Assembly: GCA_037953625.1 (NCBI GenBank) | Contig: CM075655.1 | Span: 81,743,501 to 81,807,500, forward strand | Direction of reading: 5' to 3' | DNA: 64,000 nucleotides | DNA from: Crotalaria pallida | Lineage: Eukaryota; Streptophyta; Magnoliopsida; Fabales; Fabaceae | Part shown: positions 10,795 to 21,773 of the stretch, piece after piece | Layout of the letters: each line of letters begins with the position of its first letter | Numbering within the stretch: the first letter of the stretch is position 1 | Position numbers and translations under genes: made by a program | Notes under the pieces: generated by a model | The model's database searches: none | What the model saw: the letters and a program-made list of their open reading frames with translations, nothing else | What the model was told of the DNA's origin: nothing

Positions 10795-11247
10795 TAAGTC
10801 CCCCAAGTTCTGAACTAAGGTTTAGTGAAAGAACTATTGCGTCAATGACGCCAATTTTGCGAGTGTTGGTTCTTCGAATGATGCTTCACCCTTTTAACTT
10901 TATTGCTTCCAATACTCCAGGAGGATTTGGAGAGGATTTGCCGAGGTTCTGCAAAATCAATTTCTAATTTTTATTGCTTTTAATGATCCGTGAACTTAAT
11001 AATTGGTTCCTCCAAGGATTTATGTGAGGATTAGAAGATTTGGGGAAGATTTCCATCAAAATGAATTATTCCTAATTTCCCACGAAGATTTGCGATTGAT
11101 TTGTCTAATTTTCTGGGAGGATTTATATTTGATTTGCTCTTCATTTTTCGAGAGAATTTATGATAGATTTATTCTTGATTTTTCTGGGAGGATTTATTAT
11201 TGATTTACTCTTGATCTTCCGAGAGGATTTATAATTTATTTACTCTT
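10795..11247 (-). mobile_element. Internal 3' region of the Tat-type remnant
   Basis: Starts with the polypurine tract complement and passes into imperfect repeats of GAGGATTTA...GATTTACTCTTGAT. No intact gene. It ends with CTCTT, the left target duplication of the solo LTR. Confidence 0.55.
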
Positions 11248-11351
11248 TGTAAGGCCCTATATTTTCATAAATAAATAAAAGATAAGTATTTGAAATAAAT
11301 AATGTTATTATATTGGATAAAATAATGAATTTTCTGAAATTAGGTTAAAAT

Positions 11352-11500
11352 ACTCGAGTGTTTTAGGAAGGACTCGAGTATAATCCTTAGTTGTTTGAAA
11401 AATTTGAATTATGAGTCAAAAGACTCGAGTCTTTCATAGAAGACTCGAGTGCTCTTTGAATTGCTGAAAAAGACTCGAGTAAAAGGAAAAATACTCGAGT
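11352..11500 (+). promoter_or_regulatory. Six ACTCGAGT palindromes in 20-bp pairs
   Basis: Perfect ACTCGAGT at 11352, 11372, 11423, 11443, 11473 and 11493: three pairs each exactly 20 bp apart. The cluster ends about 130 bp upstream of the LTR TATA box. The site is palindromic with a central CpG. A binding role is inferred only from repetition, symmetry and spacing. Confidence 0.7.
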
Positions 11501-12550
11501 ATTTCGAGCAGTTCTGCAAAAAAATATAAGTCGGTTTCAAAACAAATTGGAGCTAACAGCTCGTTCCACTTAGTTACAAGCACCTAGCTGAACCTTGCTT
11601 CGTAGGGAGGTAACCTGAAACTATAAATAAGTACTTTGGAGGGCTAGAAACACATTTGCAACACCCAAAACCCGAATTTCTATACAAACACCCTCTGTTT
11701 TCAAGTGCAAACTTTGCACCTTCGATTCTCCCTCCTCACTCAACCAAATTCCGTAAAACCAAAACACGATTTGAGTTCTGATTCCCCTCTTGAATTAGAA
11801 CCAAGAACCACTCATTCTGGCCTCCTGTAGATCGAGTTACAAGTCTTCAAAGTCAGGCGTTCCAAAGCTGAAAACAGAGTGCAAATCAGCACCTTTAACC
11901 CTTCTTTCTCGAATTGGTTTGGTAAATCCAAGAACCCTCTTGATCTCAAATTTGATTCTGAGTAAAGTTAGCATTCCCTAGCTTCTTAAGCTAACTTATT
12001 TCGTTCTTTTTCATGCCTTAATCATGGTGAATTTGATGGCCAAAGTTTGCTATTTAAAGTGCAAAACTTGAGTGTTGAAACTCAAGCTTTGATCCAGTCC
12101 CTCTCCTCTTCAATCAATCATTCCTCTAGCTTCTCTAAGGTATGGGAGAAGTTATCTAATCGCTAGAATGATAAACAATAAGCTAAATTCATAGGAACCA
12201 TGTGAGGTTCATGGGCAACATAAGTTAGAAATGGGAATCTGACTTGGAGGCCAGAAACCCATAGTTTTTGTATTCAAACAACTTTAATTGAACCTAAGGA
12301 AGCTCACTGGATTGATTTTTGAACTTAAAATCAAGTAGAAATCAAAGTCATAGGTTGAATTGGCTATTTGCTATGTTTTATGAAATTATGTGATTTGATT
12401 ATGTTCCTGTTGTAATTGATGATAACTGATATGTGCAATGTGTTTATTATGTGAGGAATAACCCCTGTTTGATGCAGAATTGAAGTAAAGGAGAATGGAT
12501 CCCGAATTGGCCTTAAAGGTGCATAAAACTGGTGCTGTTGCAACAAGAAG

Positions 12551-12649
12551 ACTCGAGTATTCTGGGAATTGGGAAGAACACTCGAGTAGATCTTTAAAGA
12601 CTCGAGTATTTTTGCATGAACAACTCGAGTAGTCAAGAACTACTCGAGT
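12551..12649 (+). promoter_or_regulatory. Second ACTCGAGT cluster
   Basis: Perfect ACTCGAGT at 12551, 12580, 12600, 12623 and 12642 (spacings 29, 20, 23, 19), about 0.9 kb downstream of the TATA box and thus in the transcribed LTR leader. Confidence 0.65.
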
Positions 12650-14055
12650 AATTTGAGCAATTTTCAGAAAACTCTTACTTTTCAAAGTTTCACAAATTAA
12701 CTCGTCTAAACTCCTAAACTCCTAAATTATTGATATTATGTTTACAACTTAAATCTCGTTGGTTGATAGCTATCCTGGAGGTGTCCTACTGGAATCTTAT
12801 TCAGTGGTTGATTAATCCCTACAGGAGTCCCAACGGAAGTGCGTACACCCATTTGGTTGATATTATCCCTAACGTCCCAGTGAAAAGTTTTATTCACTTG
12901 GTTGATATTTCCTAAGGGAGTTCCAATGGGGTCATTGCAATAAATATCCGCCAATAGGAGGCTGTGCCCCGACGGATTATTAAAATAATGATTATACTCT
13001 ATTTCTAAAACCCATCGCAAAGTAGCTGATGGATTTTTATATAAAGCACCAGCACCAGCTAAAGAAATTGTCAAAGATGAGATTGATGAATATCGAGATG
13101 AAATGAAGGACTATGTCCTTGATGGTTAAGATAAAGAATTGATAATAAAGAGTGGTAATGGATTATGGTTGCATTATGCATTGGTTATTTGCTCCAGCTT
13201 GTTGAGATGTTTTACGATGTCTGTCGCACACGCTGTCTGTCGTGGAGGGTCGAGCGGAGGAAGCTCAGGATGACCCATTTACTCCAAGTTGTGATGCCCC
13301 GGGATATTGTTGAGATAAACATGCATTATGCCATTGATAAATAAGAATAATTAATTGAGTAAAAATGGTTTGACATATGTATATGCATGATGGAAATTGT
13401 TGCTAATTGAATACTTGTGTTTGTTGTTTTTAGCCAATGTTCTTTATCGTTCCTTTAACGTGATTAGCTATGACTTACTCCCTGGTTGTCCTTGTAGGTA
13501 ATGGAGCTTCCGTCTTCCAAGGGGAAGAATGATGCTGGCAAGGGATGCGATAATTCCCTTTTCAATGGTGGAGTTTTGAGAACCATGCTCTGGGTTACGA
13601 TAGTATATTAAGTAGCTCGGAGTCTATTTTGTTTACTTTTATAGTTTGAACTATTGTGTATAAGTTGTGACTCTCTATGTTTTATTATGAAACAAAATGA
13701 TATATGTAAGTTGCTTCCGCTTTTGAACGAACAAGATATAAACCTATTTTGGCGAAAAATTTTCCTCTATTTTACTTATAAGTAATTTATAGTTAATTAG
13801 TTGGGTCGTTACACTCTTGATATTTCGAGAGGATTTATTTTTGATTTACTCTTGATCTTCTGAGAGAATTAACAATTTATTTCCTCTTGATATTTTGAGA
13901 GAATTTATTTTTGATTTACTTTTGATTTTCGAGAGGATTTATTGTTGATTTACTCTTGATTTTTCGAGAGGATTTGTGTTTGACCAGGAAATTTCTACTT
14001 AGTCTAAAGGTGGGTGTAAGAACTAAACATCTGTCAAAATAGAAACTTCCGGGAC

Positions 14056-14560
14056 AAACACAAATCCTCTCAAAAAATCAAGAATAAATCAATAATATAT
14101 CCTCCCGAAAAATCAAGAGTAAATCAATTATAAATCCACTCACAAAATCAAGAGAATCAATTATAAATCTTCTAAAAAAAATCAAGAGTAAATCAATATT
14201 AAATCCTAAATTCTCCTAAAAAAAATCAAGAGTAAATCAATCATAAATCCTGTTGGAAAATCTAGAGTAAATCAATAACAAATCCTCCCGAAAAATCAAG
14301 AGTAAATCAACAATAAATTCTCTCGAAAAATCAAGAGTAAATCAATCATAAATCCTCCTAGAAACATCAAGAGTAAATCAATAATAAATCCTCCAAGCAA
14401 AATCAAGAACAAATCAATAATAAATCCTCCCAGAAAAATACAGAGTAAATCAATCATAAATCCTCTCATAAAAATGAAGAGTAAATCTATCATAAATCTT
14501 CTCATAAAATCAAGAGCAAATCAATTATAAATCTTCCCAGAAAATTAGATAAATCAATCG
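14056..14560 (-). repeat. 36-bp minisatellite
   Basis: Many diverged tandem units of about 36 bp built on AATCCTCC..AAAATCAAGAGTAAATCAATAAT. Read on the minus strand the unit is 12 codons giving GGFIIDLLLIFL-like repeats, and the frame stays open over 14296-14505, but nothing suggests it is translated. Inverted units lie at 11100-11247 and 13819-13985 across the palindrome centre. Confidence 0.75.
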
Positions 14561-14859
14561 CAAATCTTCATGGGAAATTAGGAATCATTCATTTCAATGG
14601 AAATCTTCCCCAAATCTTATAATCCTCACGAAAATCCTTAGAGGAATCAATTATTAAGTTCACGAATCATTAAAAGCAATAAAAATTAGAAATTGATATT
14701 GCAGAACCTTGGCAAATCCTCTCCAAATCCTCCTGGAGTATTGGAAGCAATAAAATTAAAAGGGTGAAGCATCATTCGAAGAACTAACACTCGCAAATTG
14801 GCGTAATTGTTACAATAGTTCTTTCACTAAACCTTAGTTCAGAACTAGGGGGACTTATG

Positions 14860-15263
14860 TTCAAATCCGGCTGAGAGGAGTTAGATATCCTTCCTATTGG
14901 GCCGAGAAGATCCGAGAGAACGGGCTCAATAAGAAATGTATGGCCCAGCCCGAGAGGACATCCCAATGAGAGAAGAAAATTGGTTTAAACATAGAAGATA
15001 AGTGTCAAGAAGGAAGGAATATTCCAAAGTACAAAAGATAATCCCTTTAGTGGGGGGTTGGAAATTACTACTCACGAAGGTCGTGATCGCCGAGAGGAGT
15101 TAAGCTCCTAAAGTTAGTAAAATACTTATAAATAGAGTTAGAGGTGGAAATACTTATAAATAGAGTTAGAGGTAGATAGAAGAACTCGATTCACTGGGAA
15201 GAACAGGCTTGAGAGTATTGTATATTTCCTTGTATAATATTCAAAGTCTTGTTCTTGTTCACA
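14860..15263 (+). mobile_element. Tat-type gypsy LTR remnant, copy B (inverted)
   Basis: Inverted partner of 10387-10794. Starts TGTTCAAATCCGG just after a polypurine tract (AGAACTAGGGGGACTTA) and ends CTTGTTCACA. Two TATA-like CTTATAAATAG boxes lie near 15125 and 15157. Confidence 0.75.
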
Positions 15264-15549
15264 ATAAGGTAGTCTAACTTTCTATAAAAGCAACGTATAT
15301 TTCACCTGATACTACTTAATAGAGCTTTAGAGCTTTACACTTACGCATTAAAACTATATTTTAATCAGGCAAATGATGAATTTGGCTTTCCACATACACT
15401 ATTCATGCTGCATAACCAAAAATATGTCTATTTTATTGAGAATAGTCAAAATTATAATTTGGACAAGAAGTTACTCAACTACAATGTCATTGGGATGTTA
15501 GACAACAAGGCTCATTTCAAGGAACTCGAGGACTCAAACTCAGAGAAAG

Positions 15550-15564
15550 GTGTGTGTGCGCGCA

Positions 15565-15600
<36 letters not shown>
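15550..15600. repeat. GT/TA microsatellite in the palindrome arm
   Basis: A run of GTGTGTG with a following TATATATA. The counterpart in the left arm is at about 10075-10105, and a third copy is at 17835-17862. Confidence 0.7.
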
Positions 15601-15601
<1 letters not shown>

Positions 15602-15935
15602 CTTAACTAACTTTAATGTTTAGTTATAACTATTTACAACTGATTTTTTTTTAAAATAAAAATATAGAATTAGAGAAGTCTAAATGTTGATCATTAAATG
15701 TTGTTGGAAAATCAAAGTCAACCAGTATCCATGCTATGATGTACTCACTATGCTTTAATTGTTTCCTTCCTCTTTCAACAATTTATATTTCTACTTCTAT
15801 TAAATGATTCACTTGATAACTCCATTAACTAACTATACAAGATAGCACTTCTACTGTGGAAGAATGTGAGAGTCACAACTGTTCAAGCAAAAAAAATGAA
15901 GGGTCTTGATACAAAAGATTTTGAAGGGCTAACTG

Positions 15936-16177
15936 TTCAAGCAAAAAAAATTCTCACTTCTCTGGTCTTTCATAATTTCCATTTTCCTTCGTATTTCAAC
16001 ATTCTCCTCTCGTAAGCGCTCCATATTCTCAATTAATTCCTTTATGGATAGGACATTCCTGATAGCTTCCTCTGTCATGACCTGTTCTTCTTCACGTGAA
16101 ACCTTCATTCCTGGGTCATCTCCATTTTCCCCTTCAAGCATTTCACTATGATCTGTTGTACTTCTTGTTTGAACCAA
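15936..16177 (-). pseudogene. N-terminal gag fragment of a Tat-type gypsy
   Basis: About 80 codons starting MVQTRSTTDHSEM, then an acidic and coiled-coil-like part (MERLREENVEIRRKME). The MVQTRS start is typical of Tat/Ogre-type gypsy gag. It starts 36 bp inside the primer-binding site at 16213-16230, in the right order for a minus-oriented element: LTR, PBS, gag. After about 75 residues it runs into the palindrome arm, so the rest of gag is lost. Confidence 0.7.
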
Positions 16178-16212
16178 CTTAGAGAGTGAAGTGGAAGAAC
16201 AGTTTTACCTAA

Positions 16213-16230
16213 TCCCCACAGACGGCGCCA
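16213..16230 (-). other. Gypsy primer-binding site
   Basis: The complement TGGCGCCGTCTGTGGGGA directly follows the LTR end and has the TGGCGCC start of a tRNA-primed site. The same site, slightly mutated, is at 18338-18355, and it is also present in the 21.2-30.4 kb element at 29875-29891. Confidence 0.75.
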
Positions 16231-16231
16231 G

Positions 16232-16554
16232 TGTTCTGAACAAGAATAAGACTCTGAATATTATACAAGGAAATATACAATACTCTCAAGTCTTAGTCTT
16301 CCAAGTGAACCGAGTTCTTCTATCTACCTCTAACTCTATTAATTAGTATTTCCCTAAGTCTAAGAGCTTAACTCCTCTCGGTGATCATGGCCTTCGTGAA
16401 TGGTAACTGCTTTCCCCAACTAAGGGGTTATCTTTTGTACTCCGGAATATTACTTCTTCCTCGCGCTTATCTTCTACGTTTAAACCAATCTTCTCTTCTT
16501 GGTGGGATGTCCTCTTGGGCTGGGTCATACATTTCATATTGTGCACGTTACTCT
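16232..16554 (-). mobile_element. Tat-type 5' LTR fragment, copy C
   Basis: Starts TGTTCTGAACAAG next to the primer-binding site and matches 10387-10700, including CGGTGATCATGG and GTTTAAACCAATC. It stops abruptly at GTTACTCT, where direct repeat D copy 2 begins. Confidence 0.75.
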
Positions 16555-16556
16555 AT

Positions 16557-17870
16557 GAAAGATTCGTTAACTGCTGATGTGAAACGTCACAACATTATAC
16601 ATGTGTTCAAGTATTGCGTGCCACCGGTAACATGAGGTGAATGATCCGGATATTTAAGAGCACAAAGATTAGAGCCCAACCTACAAACATATTTGGGTTG
16701 GGCTTTGGCCTTTTACTCATGCGAGTCCGGATCATCCAAGTCATCCTACCGGTGGCATGCAATACTTTTCACACGTGTATGTTGATGTAGTGTTTCGTTA
16801 ATCACATAAGTTAACAGATTTTTCCTAACAGCATTAACTAAAACCAAATTTTCAAAAGAATTAAGGATGAGTCAACGTCAAAAAATTTCTAGGAACAAAA
16901 ACCAAAACACTCTTTCAAGGACTAAAGACATAAATAATCTAAAAATTAAATATCCAAAACACTAAATAGAGAAAACCTAACAATCATTGCACAGAGCAAC
17001 AAAACACTAATGGTGAATAAAAAACTGAGCAAACCACACAAGGTGAAGGCTCAACTAGTATGTTAACTAACCAGTTTGCAGCCACAACAGGGGCTTCATG
17101 AGTCCACGGCAGTCCACGGTGGCGGTAAGGTTATGTTCCAAGGTCGCACGAAATTGAGACGTGATGCAGGGGATGATGAAACATGATTTTTGGAAGGGTT
17201 TTTTGGGTTTTTCACGTTTAATTAATAACAAACGGGTCAGGTTATTTCGGTTTGAAATCTAACCCAATGATGTTATTAATTAATAACTACAACATCATTG
17301 ACTATCACATATAGAAAACATAATATATGAAGCAAATTACAGGTTCCATTCCTATCTATTGAGGGATTAAAACATTTTAGGTTCGAATAATCATTGGAAT
17401 TTACCTTAATATCATATCAATGCTTCCTTTCTATTTTGATAATGCCTGGAAATTTTTAAGTTGATCACATTGGTGTTGTCGAATCACCTATTCCTGTTAG
17501 TCCTTCAAAATCTTTTGTATCAAAACCCTTCTTTTTTTTTGCTTGAACAGTTGTGACTCTCACATTCTTCCATAGTAACAGTGTTATCCTATATAGTTAA
17601 TTAATGGAGTTATTAAGTGAATCGTTTAATGGAAGTAGAAATATAAATTGTTGAAAGAGGAAGGAAACAATAAAGCATAGTGAATACATCATAACTCAGC
17701 ATCGGTATTGGTTGACTTTGATTTTCCAATAGCATTGAATGACCAACATTTAGACCTTTCTAATTCTAAATTTTTATTTTAAAAAAATTAGTTGTAAATA
17801 GTTTTAACTAAACAGTAAAGTTAGTTAAGTTATATATATATATATACGCGCACACACACACCTTTCTCTG
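16557..17870. repeat. Direct repeat D, copy 2
   Basis: Diverged copy of 8755-10110 in the same orientation, ending in a TATATA/CACACAC tract. It is bounded on the left by a broken LTR and on the right by gag pieces. Non-coding. Confidence 0.75.
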
Positions 17871-17907
17871 AATCGTTTAATGGAAGTCGAAATATAAATT
17901 GTTGAAA

Positions 17908-18090
17908 GAAATGAAACCAGCCTCTCGTCGAAGAGAATTGGAAAGATCTCCGACCAGGAGAGATCCAAGAAGGATAGAAACTATAAGAGAGGCACGTGAA
18001 GTTGAAGACAATAACCATCCCTTTACCGAGGAGATCATGGATGCTTTCCATTTTCAAGAACAAGTTGAGCTTGAATTCCAACTTCTCTAG
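17908..18090 (+). pseudogene. Inverted gag fragment
   Basis: The plus-strand frame reads MKPASRRRELERSPTRRDPR, then EAREVEDNNHPFTEEIMDA, the basic-to-acidic stretch with PFTEEIMDA found in Tat-type gypsy gag. It is oriented opposite to the adjacent minus-strand gag start, so the two gag parts are joined head to head by a rearrangement. Confidence 0.6.
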
Positions 18091-18302
18091 TCTTGCACAC
18101 TTTCCATTTTCCTTGGTATTTCAACATTCTCCTCTCGTAAGCGCTCCATATTCTCAATTAATTCCTTTATGGTTGGGACATTCCCGGTAGCTTCCTCTAT
18201 CATGACATTTTCTTCTTCACGTGAAACCTCCATTCCTGGGTCATCTTCATTTTCGCCTTCTAGCATATCTCTGTGATCTGCAGTGCTTCTTGTTTAAACC
18301 AT
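18085..18302 (-). pseudogene. Second N-terminal gag fragment, with early stop
   Basis: Diverged copy of the gag start at 16177. The Met at 18300-18302 is followed by Val and then TAA (18294-18296), where the other copy has Gln, so the frame is dead at codon 3. It ends at about 18085 next to the inverted gag fragment. Confidence 0.65.
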
Positions 18303-18356
18303 CTTAGAGAGTGAAGTGGGAGAACAGTTTTACCTAATCCCCACAAACGGCGACAA

Positions 18357-18634
18357 TGTTCTGGACAAGAACAAGACTCTGAATATTATACAAGGAAATA
18401 TACAATACTCAAGTCCTATTCTTCTTCAAAGTGAACCGAGTTCTTCTATCTACCTCTAACTCTATTTATAAGTATTTCCTTCATGGTGCTTATCTTCTAC
18501 GTTTAAACCAATATTCTCCTCTCGGTGGGATGTCCTCTTGGACTGGGTCATACATTTCTTATTGGGCCCATTACTCTCGGATCTTCTCGGCTCAACAGGA
18601 AGGATATTTGATTCCTCTCGACCGAACTGGAACA
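18357..18634 (-). mobile_element. Tat-type LTR fragment, copy D
   Basis: Begins TGTTCTGGACAAG after a mutated primer-binding site (18338-18355) and ends CTGGAACA. Compared with copy C it lacks about 130 bp after TAAGTATTTCCT, a deletion between short TTCCT repeats. Confidence 0.7.
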
Positions 18635-18838
18635 TACCCCAATGAGTTCATTTTTCAGCTGAGTTGCAGCCTTGTCTTGTTGAAGATTTGGAATGCTTCC
18701 TTATCAAAAAGAACAAAGCAAGATTTAGCACTTTTGTCATTGATTGCCATGTGTTGATGAACAGGATATGTGTATGTATTTGTTTGAAGACTTATTTAAA
18801 GTGTTGGAACTTTGATAATCCTCTAACCTAAAGACATA

Positions 18839-19116
18839 CTCTCTCCGGCTCGAATTATAATCAAATCTAACAACTTTTACGCTTATTAAGGAGGTTATTT
18901 GATTGTTTTAATTTTCTCAAATTTATAATAAATAGAGGTATTTTAGGAAAGTAGTGTTGGGAATGAAACAAAAATTAATTAAGATTACAATTATGTAGAG
19001 ATGTTTTAGGAAACTGGTATTGGGAATGAACAAAATTTAATAAAATTAGTTAATTTTGCTTATATTTTAAACCAAGATAAGTATGTTTTGTTGCTTATAA
19101 TTTGAGTCGAATGGAG
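18839..19116. mobile_element. Stowaway-like MITE
   Basis: Ends CTCTCTCCGGCTCGAATTAT and CTCCATTCGACTCAAATTAT (the latter from the right), with TA at 18837-18838 and 19117-19118. Non-coding. Confidence 0.75.
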
Positions 19117-19301
19117 TATTGAGGATAATCTAGTCGGCTCGGCACTCTTCTTTTAACTACCCTTTTACAATACCTATGCTTTGTTGGAACTTGGATATTT
19201 TCCTGCTTTTGGTGAAAGGTTCCAGACATATGAAGCATGCGTGTATAAGTGTATTAAGTATGTCCAGATGTTCTGTCCCTTTTATTTTAATTACATCGTT
19301 A

Positions 19302-20398
19302 GAGCATCCACACCGGATGTTCCTAAAATTTTTAGGGACCGTCTCTAATTTGAGACACTGGTGTGGAGCATGTGCCTTTGATCCCTAATTAGAAATTGTC
19401 CCAATTTAGAGACACTGAAAAGTGGCAGAGCGGAAGAGGTGGAGGAGAAAGAAATTGAATAAAACATGCTAAAAAGGAGGGAGAGGCAACTATCATTAAC
19501 AACAACAATTCATCTTCATCATCATTCATCAACAACAAAAATTCATCAACAACAATTTTAGCAGCATCATCAACAACCAAAAATAAACATAAACTCATCA
19601 TCATCAACATTAAAAAAAAATAAATAAACGAAATTAAAAAAAGAAAAACAAAATAAACCAAAAAAATCTAAAAGTAATGAGATAGAAAAAAAAAGAAAGA
19701 CAATAAAAAAAACAAAAGCCAATCACTGGCGGTGGAGATCGGAGATTGTAGATCCATGGCGGTGGAGGGAGAACGCCGGTGGTGGAGGAAGAGGGAGATC
19801 AGAGATCGAGATCCATGGTGGTGGAGGGAGATCGACGACGGTTGAGCAGGGAGGGAGGGAGATCGACGCATGTGGCGGTGGAGGGAGGGAGATCGACGCC
19901 AGAGTACAAGATCGACGCCGGAGGGAGATTGTGCATGTGGAGGAGGCTTGAGAGAAAGGAGAGAGAGTGTGTGGAGGGAGCGGAGGAGGAGGAGGAGGAG
20001 GGAGGGCTTGAGAGAAGGGAGAGAGAGAGTGAGGGAGAACTAAAGAGAGAAGGAGAGTGGGTGCGGAGTGGAGGGAGTGTGTGTGTGAGAGCAGAGGCCG
20101 TGCTGTGTACGTGTGTGTACGTGTGTGTGTGTGTGTGTGTGTGTGAGTGGAGGAGAGTGTGTGTGTGTGTGTAGTTTTGGTGGGAAAAATATACTTAGTT
20201 GACAGTGGTTTTAATTTATTGTAAAATATTAAGAGTGTGGGTTAGTGTGTGGGTTCCAATTTTAAGGACAAAAGTGATTTCATGGGTGTGGAAAAAAAAT
20301 GTGTTTGCCCCTAAAAGTATAGGAAAGTGTGAAGAATAATAAAATAATGTGTGGGGTCCATTTAGGGACAAAATTTTGGTTCACTGGTGTGAATGCTC
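19302..20398. mobile_element. PIF/Harbinger-like non-autonomous element
   Basis: Ends GAGCATCCACACCGG and GAGCATTCACACCAG (from the right), flanked by TTA at 19299-19301 and 20399-20401, the 3-bp target of Harbinger/Tourist elements. The inside is low complexity: CAACAA/CATCAT repeats near 19500-19590, purine-rich GGAGGGAGA repeats near 19750-20060 and a GT microsatellite. The 131-codon frame at 19779-20174 is a by-product of these repeats. No transposase. Confidence 0.75.
20102..20172. repeat. GT microsatellite
   Basis: Interrupted GTGTGTGT tract within the Harbinger-like element. Confidence 0.85.
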
Positions 20399-20421
20399 TT
20401 AGTTCAACAAAAACTTATTTG

Positions 20422-20708
20422 CTCCCTTCGTTCCTATTTATCTGTCCTATTTCAAACAAAACACACTCTTTAAGAAATGTAATAACTACTTATATTTCCA
20501 ATACATTAATTATGTTTTTTTTTCCACTATACCCTTTTTCTTTCTATAATCATTAATTTTTCTTCACTACTTACATAAATCAAGACATATTAAATAAGGA
20601 CAAACATGAAAAATAACATTTATTACACTCTTGAAATCCTTGAAAGAATAGATAAAAAGAAACAAAGAACTTCTCCAAAAATGGACAGTTAAATAGAAAC
20701 AGAGGGAG
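20422..20708. mobile_element. Stowaway-like MITE, free copy of the one inside the hairpin element
   Basis: Ends CTCCCTTCGTTCCTATTTAT and CTCCCTCTGTTTCTATTTAA (from the right). TA is present on the right and lost on the left. The same sequence family is embedded at 3165-3432 and, shortened and inverted, at 4380-4540. Confidence 0.7.
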
Positions 20709-21182
20709 TACAAATTATACAATGTTTTTAGTTAAGTATTAAACTCGTGCTCGTATATACTAGATGCTTGGGTGATTGGTAAAATTGGAAGTCAAATTCT
20801 TTAAAGTGTAGTTAGGCTGAATTAGTTTTATTGTTAACGTTTGATGTGGTGCCAAAATTTTTGGCACCACCGGTGGATCCATTAGTTTGAGCCACTGATC
20901 TTGACAAAATACATTATGGAGGGTTGAGATCTTTTACCTGGTAAGTGCTATACATGTAAAAATACATGTACATGTATTTGTGATCAAAAGAATATTTTTA
21001 ATAGGAAATGAGAGAATGGGCCATATTCTTTTGGGCCAATAAACAAAATAAATTTTTTTTCCAGAAGATCCAATACATAAACACAGTCCAGTTAATACAA
21101 CCGTTTTATAAGAACATGACCTTTATACCATACACTAATGAGCACAAGGCAATTTATTTCCAACATGCCCTTTATATCTCGA
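20709..21182. other. Intron filler
   Basis: AT-rich sequence with a small palindrome (GGTGCCAAAATTTTTGGCACC) near 20850. No gene recognised. Bases 21183-21187 (CTAAT) are the target duplication of the gypsy element that follows. Confidence 0.5.
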
Positions 21183-21187
21183 CTAAT

Positions 21188-21773
21188 TGTGATGTCCTAG
21201 ACGGCGAGGACCTCCGAGGGTGTAGGAGATGACCTTTGAAGGAGCCTCTGTCTAGGGTTGATATGTGATGTTTGGGGGAAGTCCTCAGATAGCTAAGGGA
21301 AAGAGCCAAGAAGCAACCCTAATCACTGATGTGTGAGGATGGCAATTAGGGTTAGAGGACGTACCTGAGCCCCAAGTAGTACTGAGCTACTTATAGGGGG
21401 GAGCTGGTTGCCCTAATGGGCTTGCTTTAGGCCCAAATAGGGCCAGCCTGTACTGAGCTAGGAGCGGATAAGGTTGGATGAGCTGTCCTTGTGGATAAGG
21501 TAGTGAGCTGTCCTTGTGGATAAGGTAGTGAGTTGTCCTTGTGGATAAGGTAGTGAGCTGTCCTTGTGGATAAGGAAGGGGGACGTCATCATGTCCTATA
21601 TGTCGGACTCGGGGAGGTGTCGGACCTGGATGGGAACACGAGGTCGGCCTGTATCTGGCATCTGTTCGGCCGTTGAGCATTGAGCTCGGCCAAGCGCTTA
21701 GAAGGCCTCCTGAAGGGTCCTCAGGACTTCGGCGAGGTGATTTGAGGACCTCGGCTAGGCCGAGTCCACCACA
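21188..21773 (-). repeat. 3' LTR of the Tat element
   Basis: TGTGATGTCC...CCACCACA, 586 bp. The minus-strand TATA (complement of CTTATAGGGG, about 21389-21396) is preceded upstream by four 25-bp repeats at 21480-21577. The other LTR has only two repeats, which explains nearly all of the length difference. Confidence 0.85.
21480..21577 (-). repeat. 25-bp tandem repeat in the LTR promoter region
   Basis: Four units starting at 21480, 21505, 21530 and 21555, each containing TGTCCTTGTGGATAAGG. It lies about 84 bp upstream of the minus-strand TATA box. The 5' LTR has two units (30186-30233). Confidence 0.85.

Larger units (their letters stand above)
11248..13813 (+). mobile_element. Solo gypsy LTR, 2.57 kb
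   Basis: Begins TGTAAGGCCC and ends GGGTCGTTACA, with 5-bp target duplications CTCTT at 11243-11247 and 13814-13818. No internal region is present, so it is a solo LTR left by LTR-LTR recombination. A TATA box (CTATAAATAA, 11631-11640) marks the promoter in + orientation, followed by pyrimidine-rich leader sequence. Two clusters of ACTCGAGT lie before and about 1 kb after the TATA box. Open frames inside it (for example 12742-13074) have no known similarity. It is a reverse-oriented relative of the LTR at 39899-43127. Confidence 0.85.
9735..15930. repeat. Large inverted repeat around 14020
   Basis: Left arm 9735-13985 (with a solo LTR at 11248-13813 removed, about 1.7 kb) pairs with right arm about 14050-15930 (about 1.9 kb). 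Shared landmarks in inverse order are the TTTTGTATCAAG segment, the CA/GT microsatellite, a gypsy LTR (10387-10794 and 14860-15263), the PPT-like AGTCCCCCAAG and its complement, and a 36-bp minisatellite. The solo LTR must have entered one arm after the palindrome formed. Probably a rearranged Tat-type gypsy element plus flank. Confidence 0.8.

Noticed and set aside
19779..20174. 131-codon + frame rich in Arg, Glu and Gly
   Set aside because: It follows purine repeats and a GT microsatellite inside a Harbinger-like element; low complexity, not a gene.
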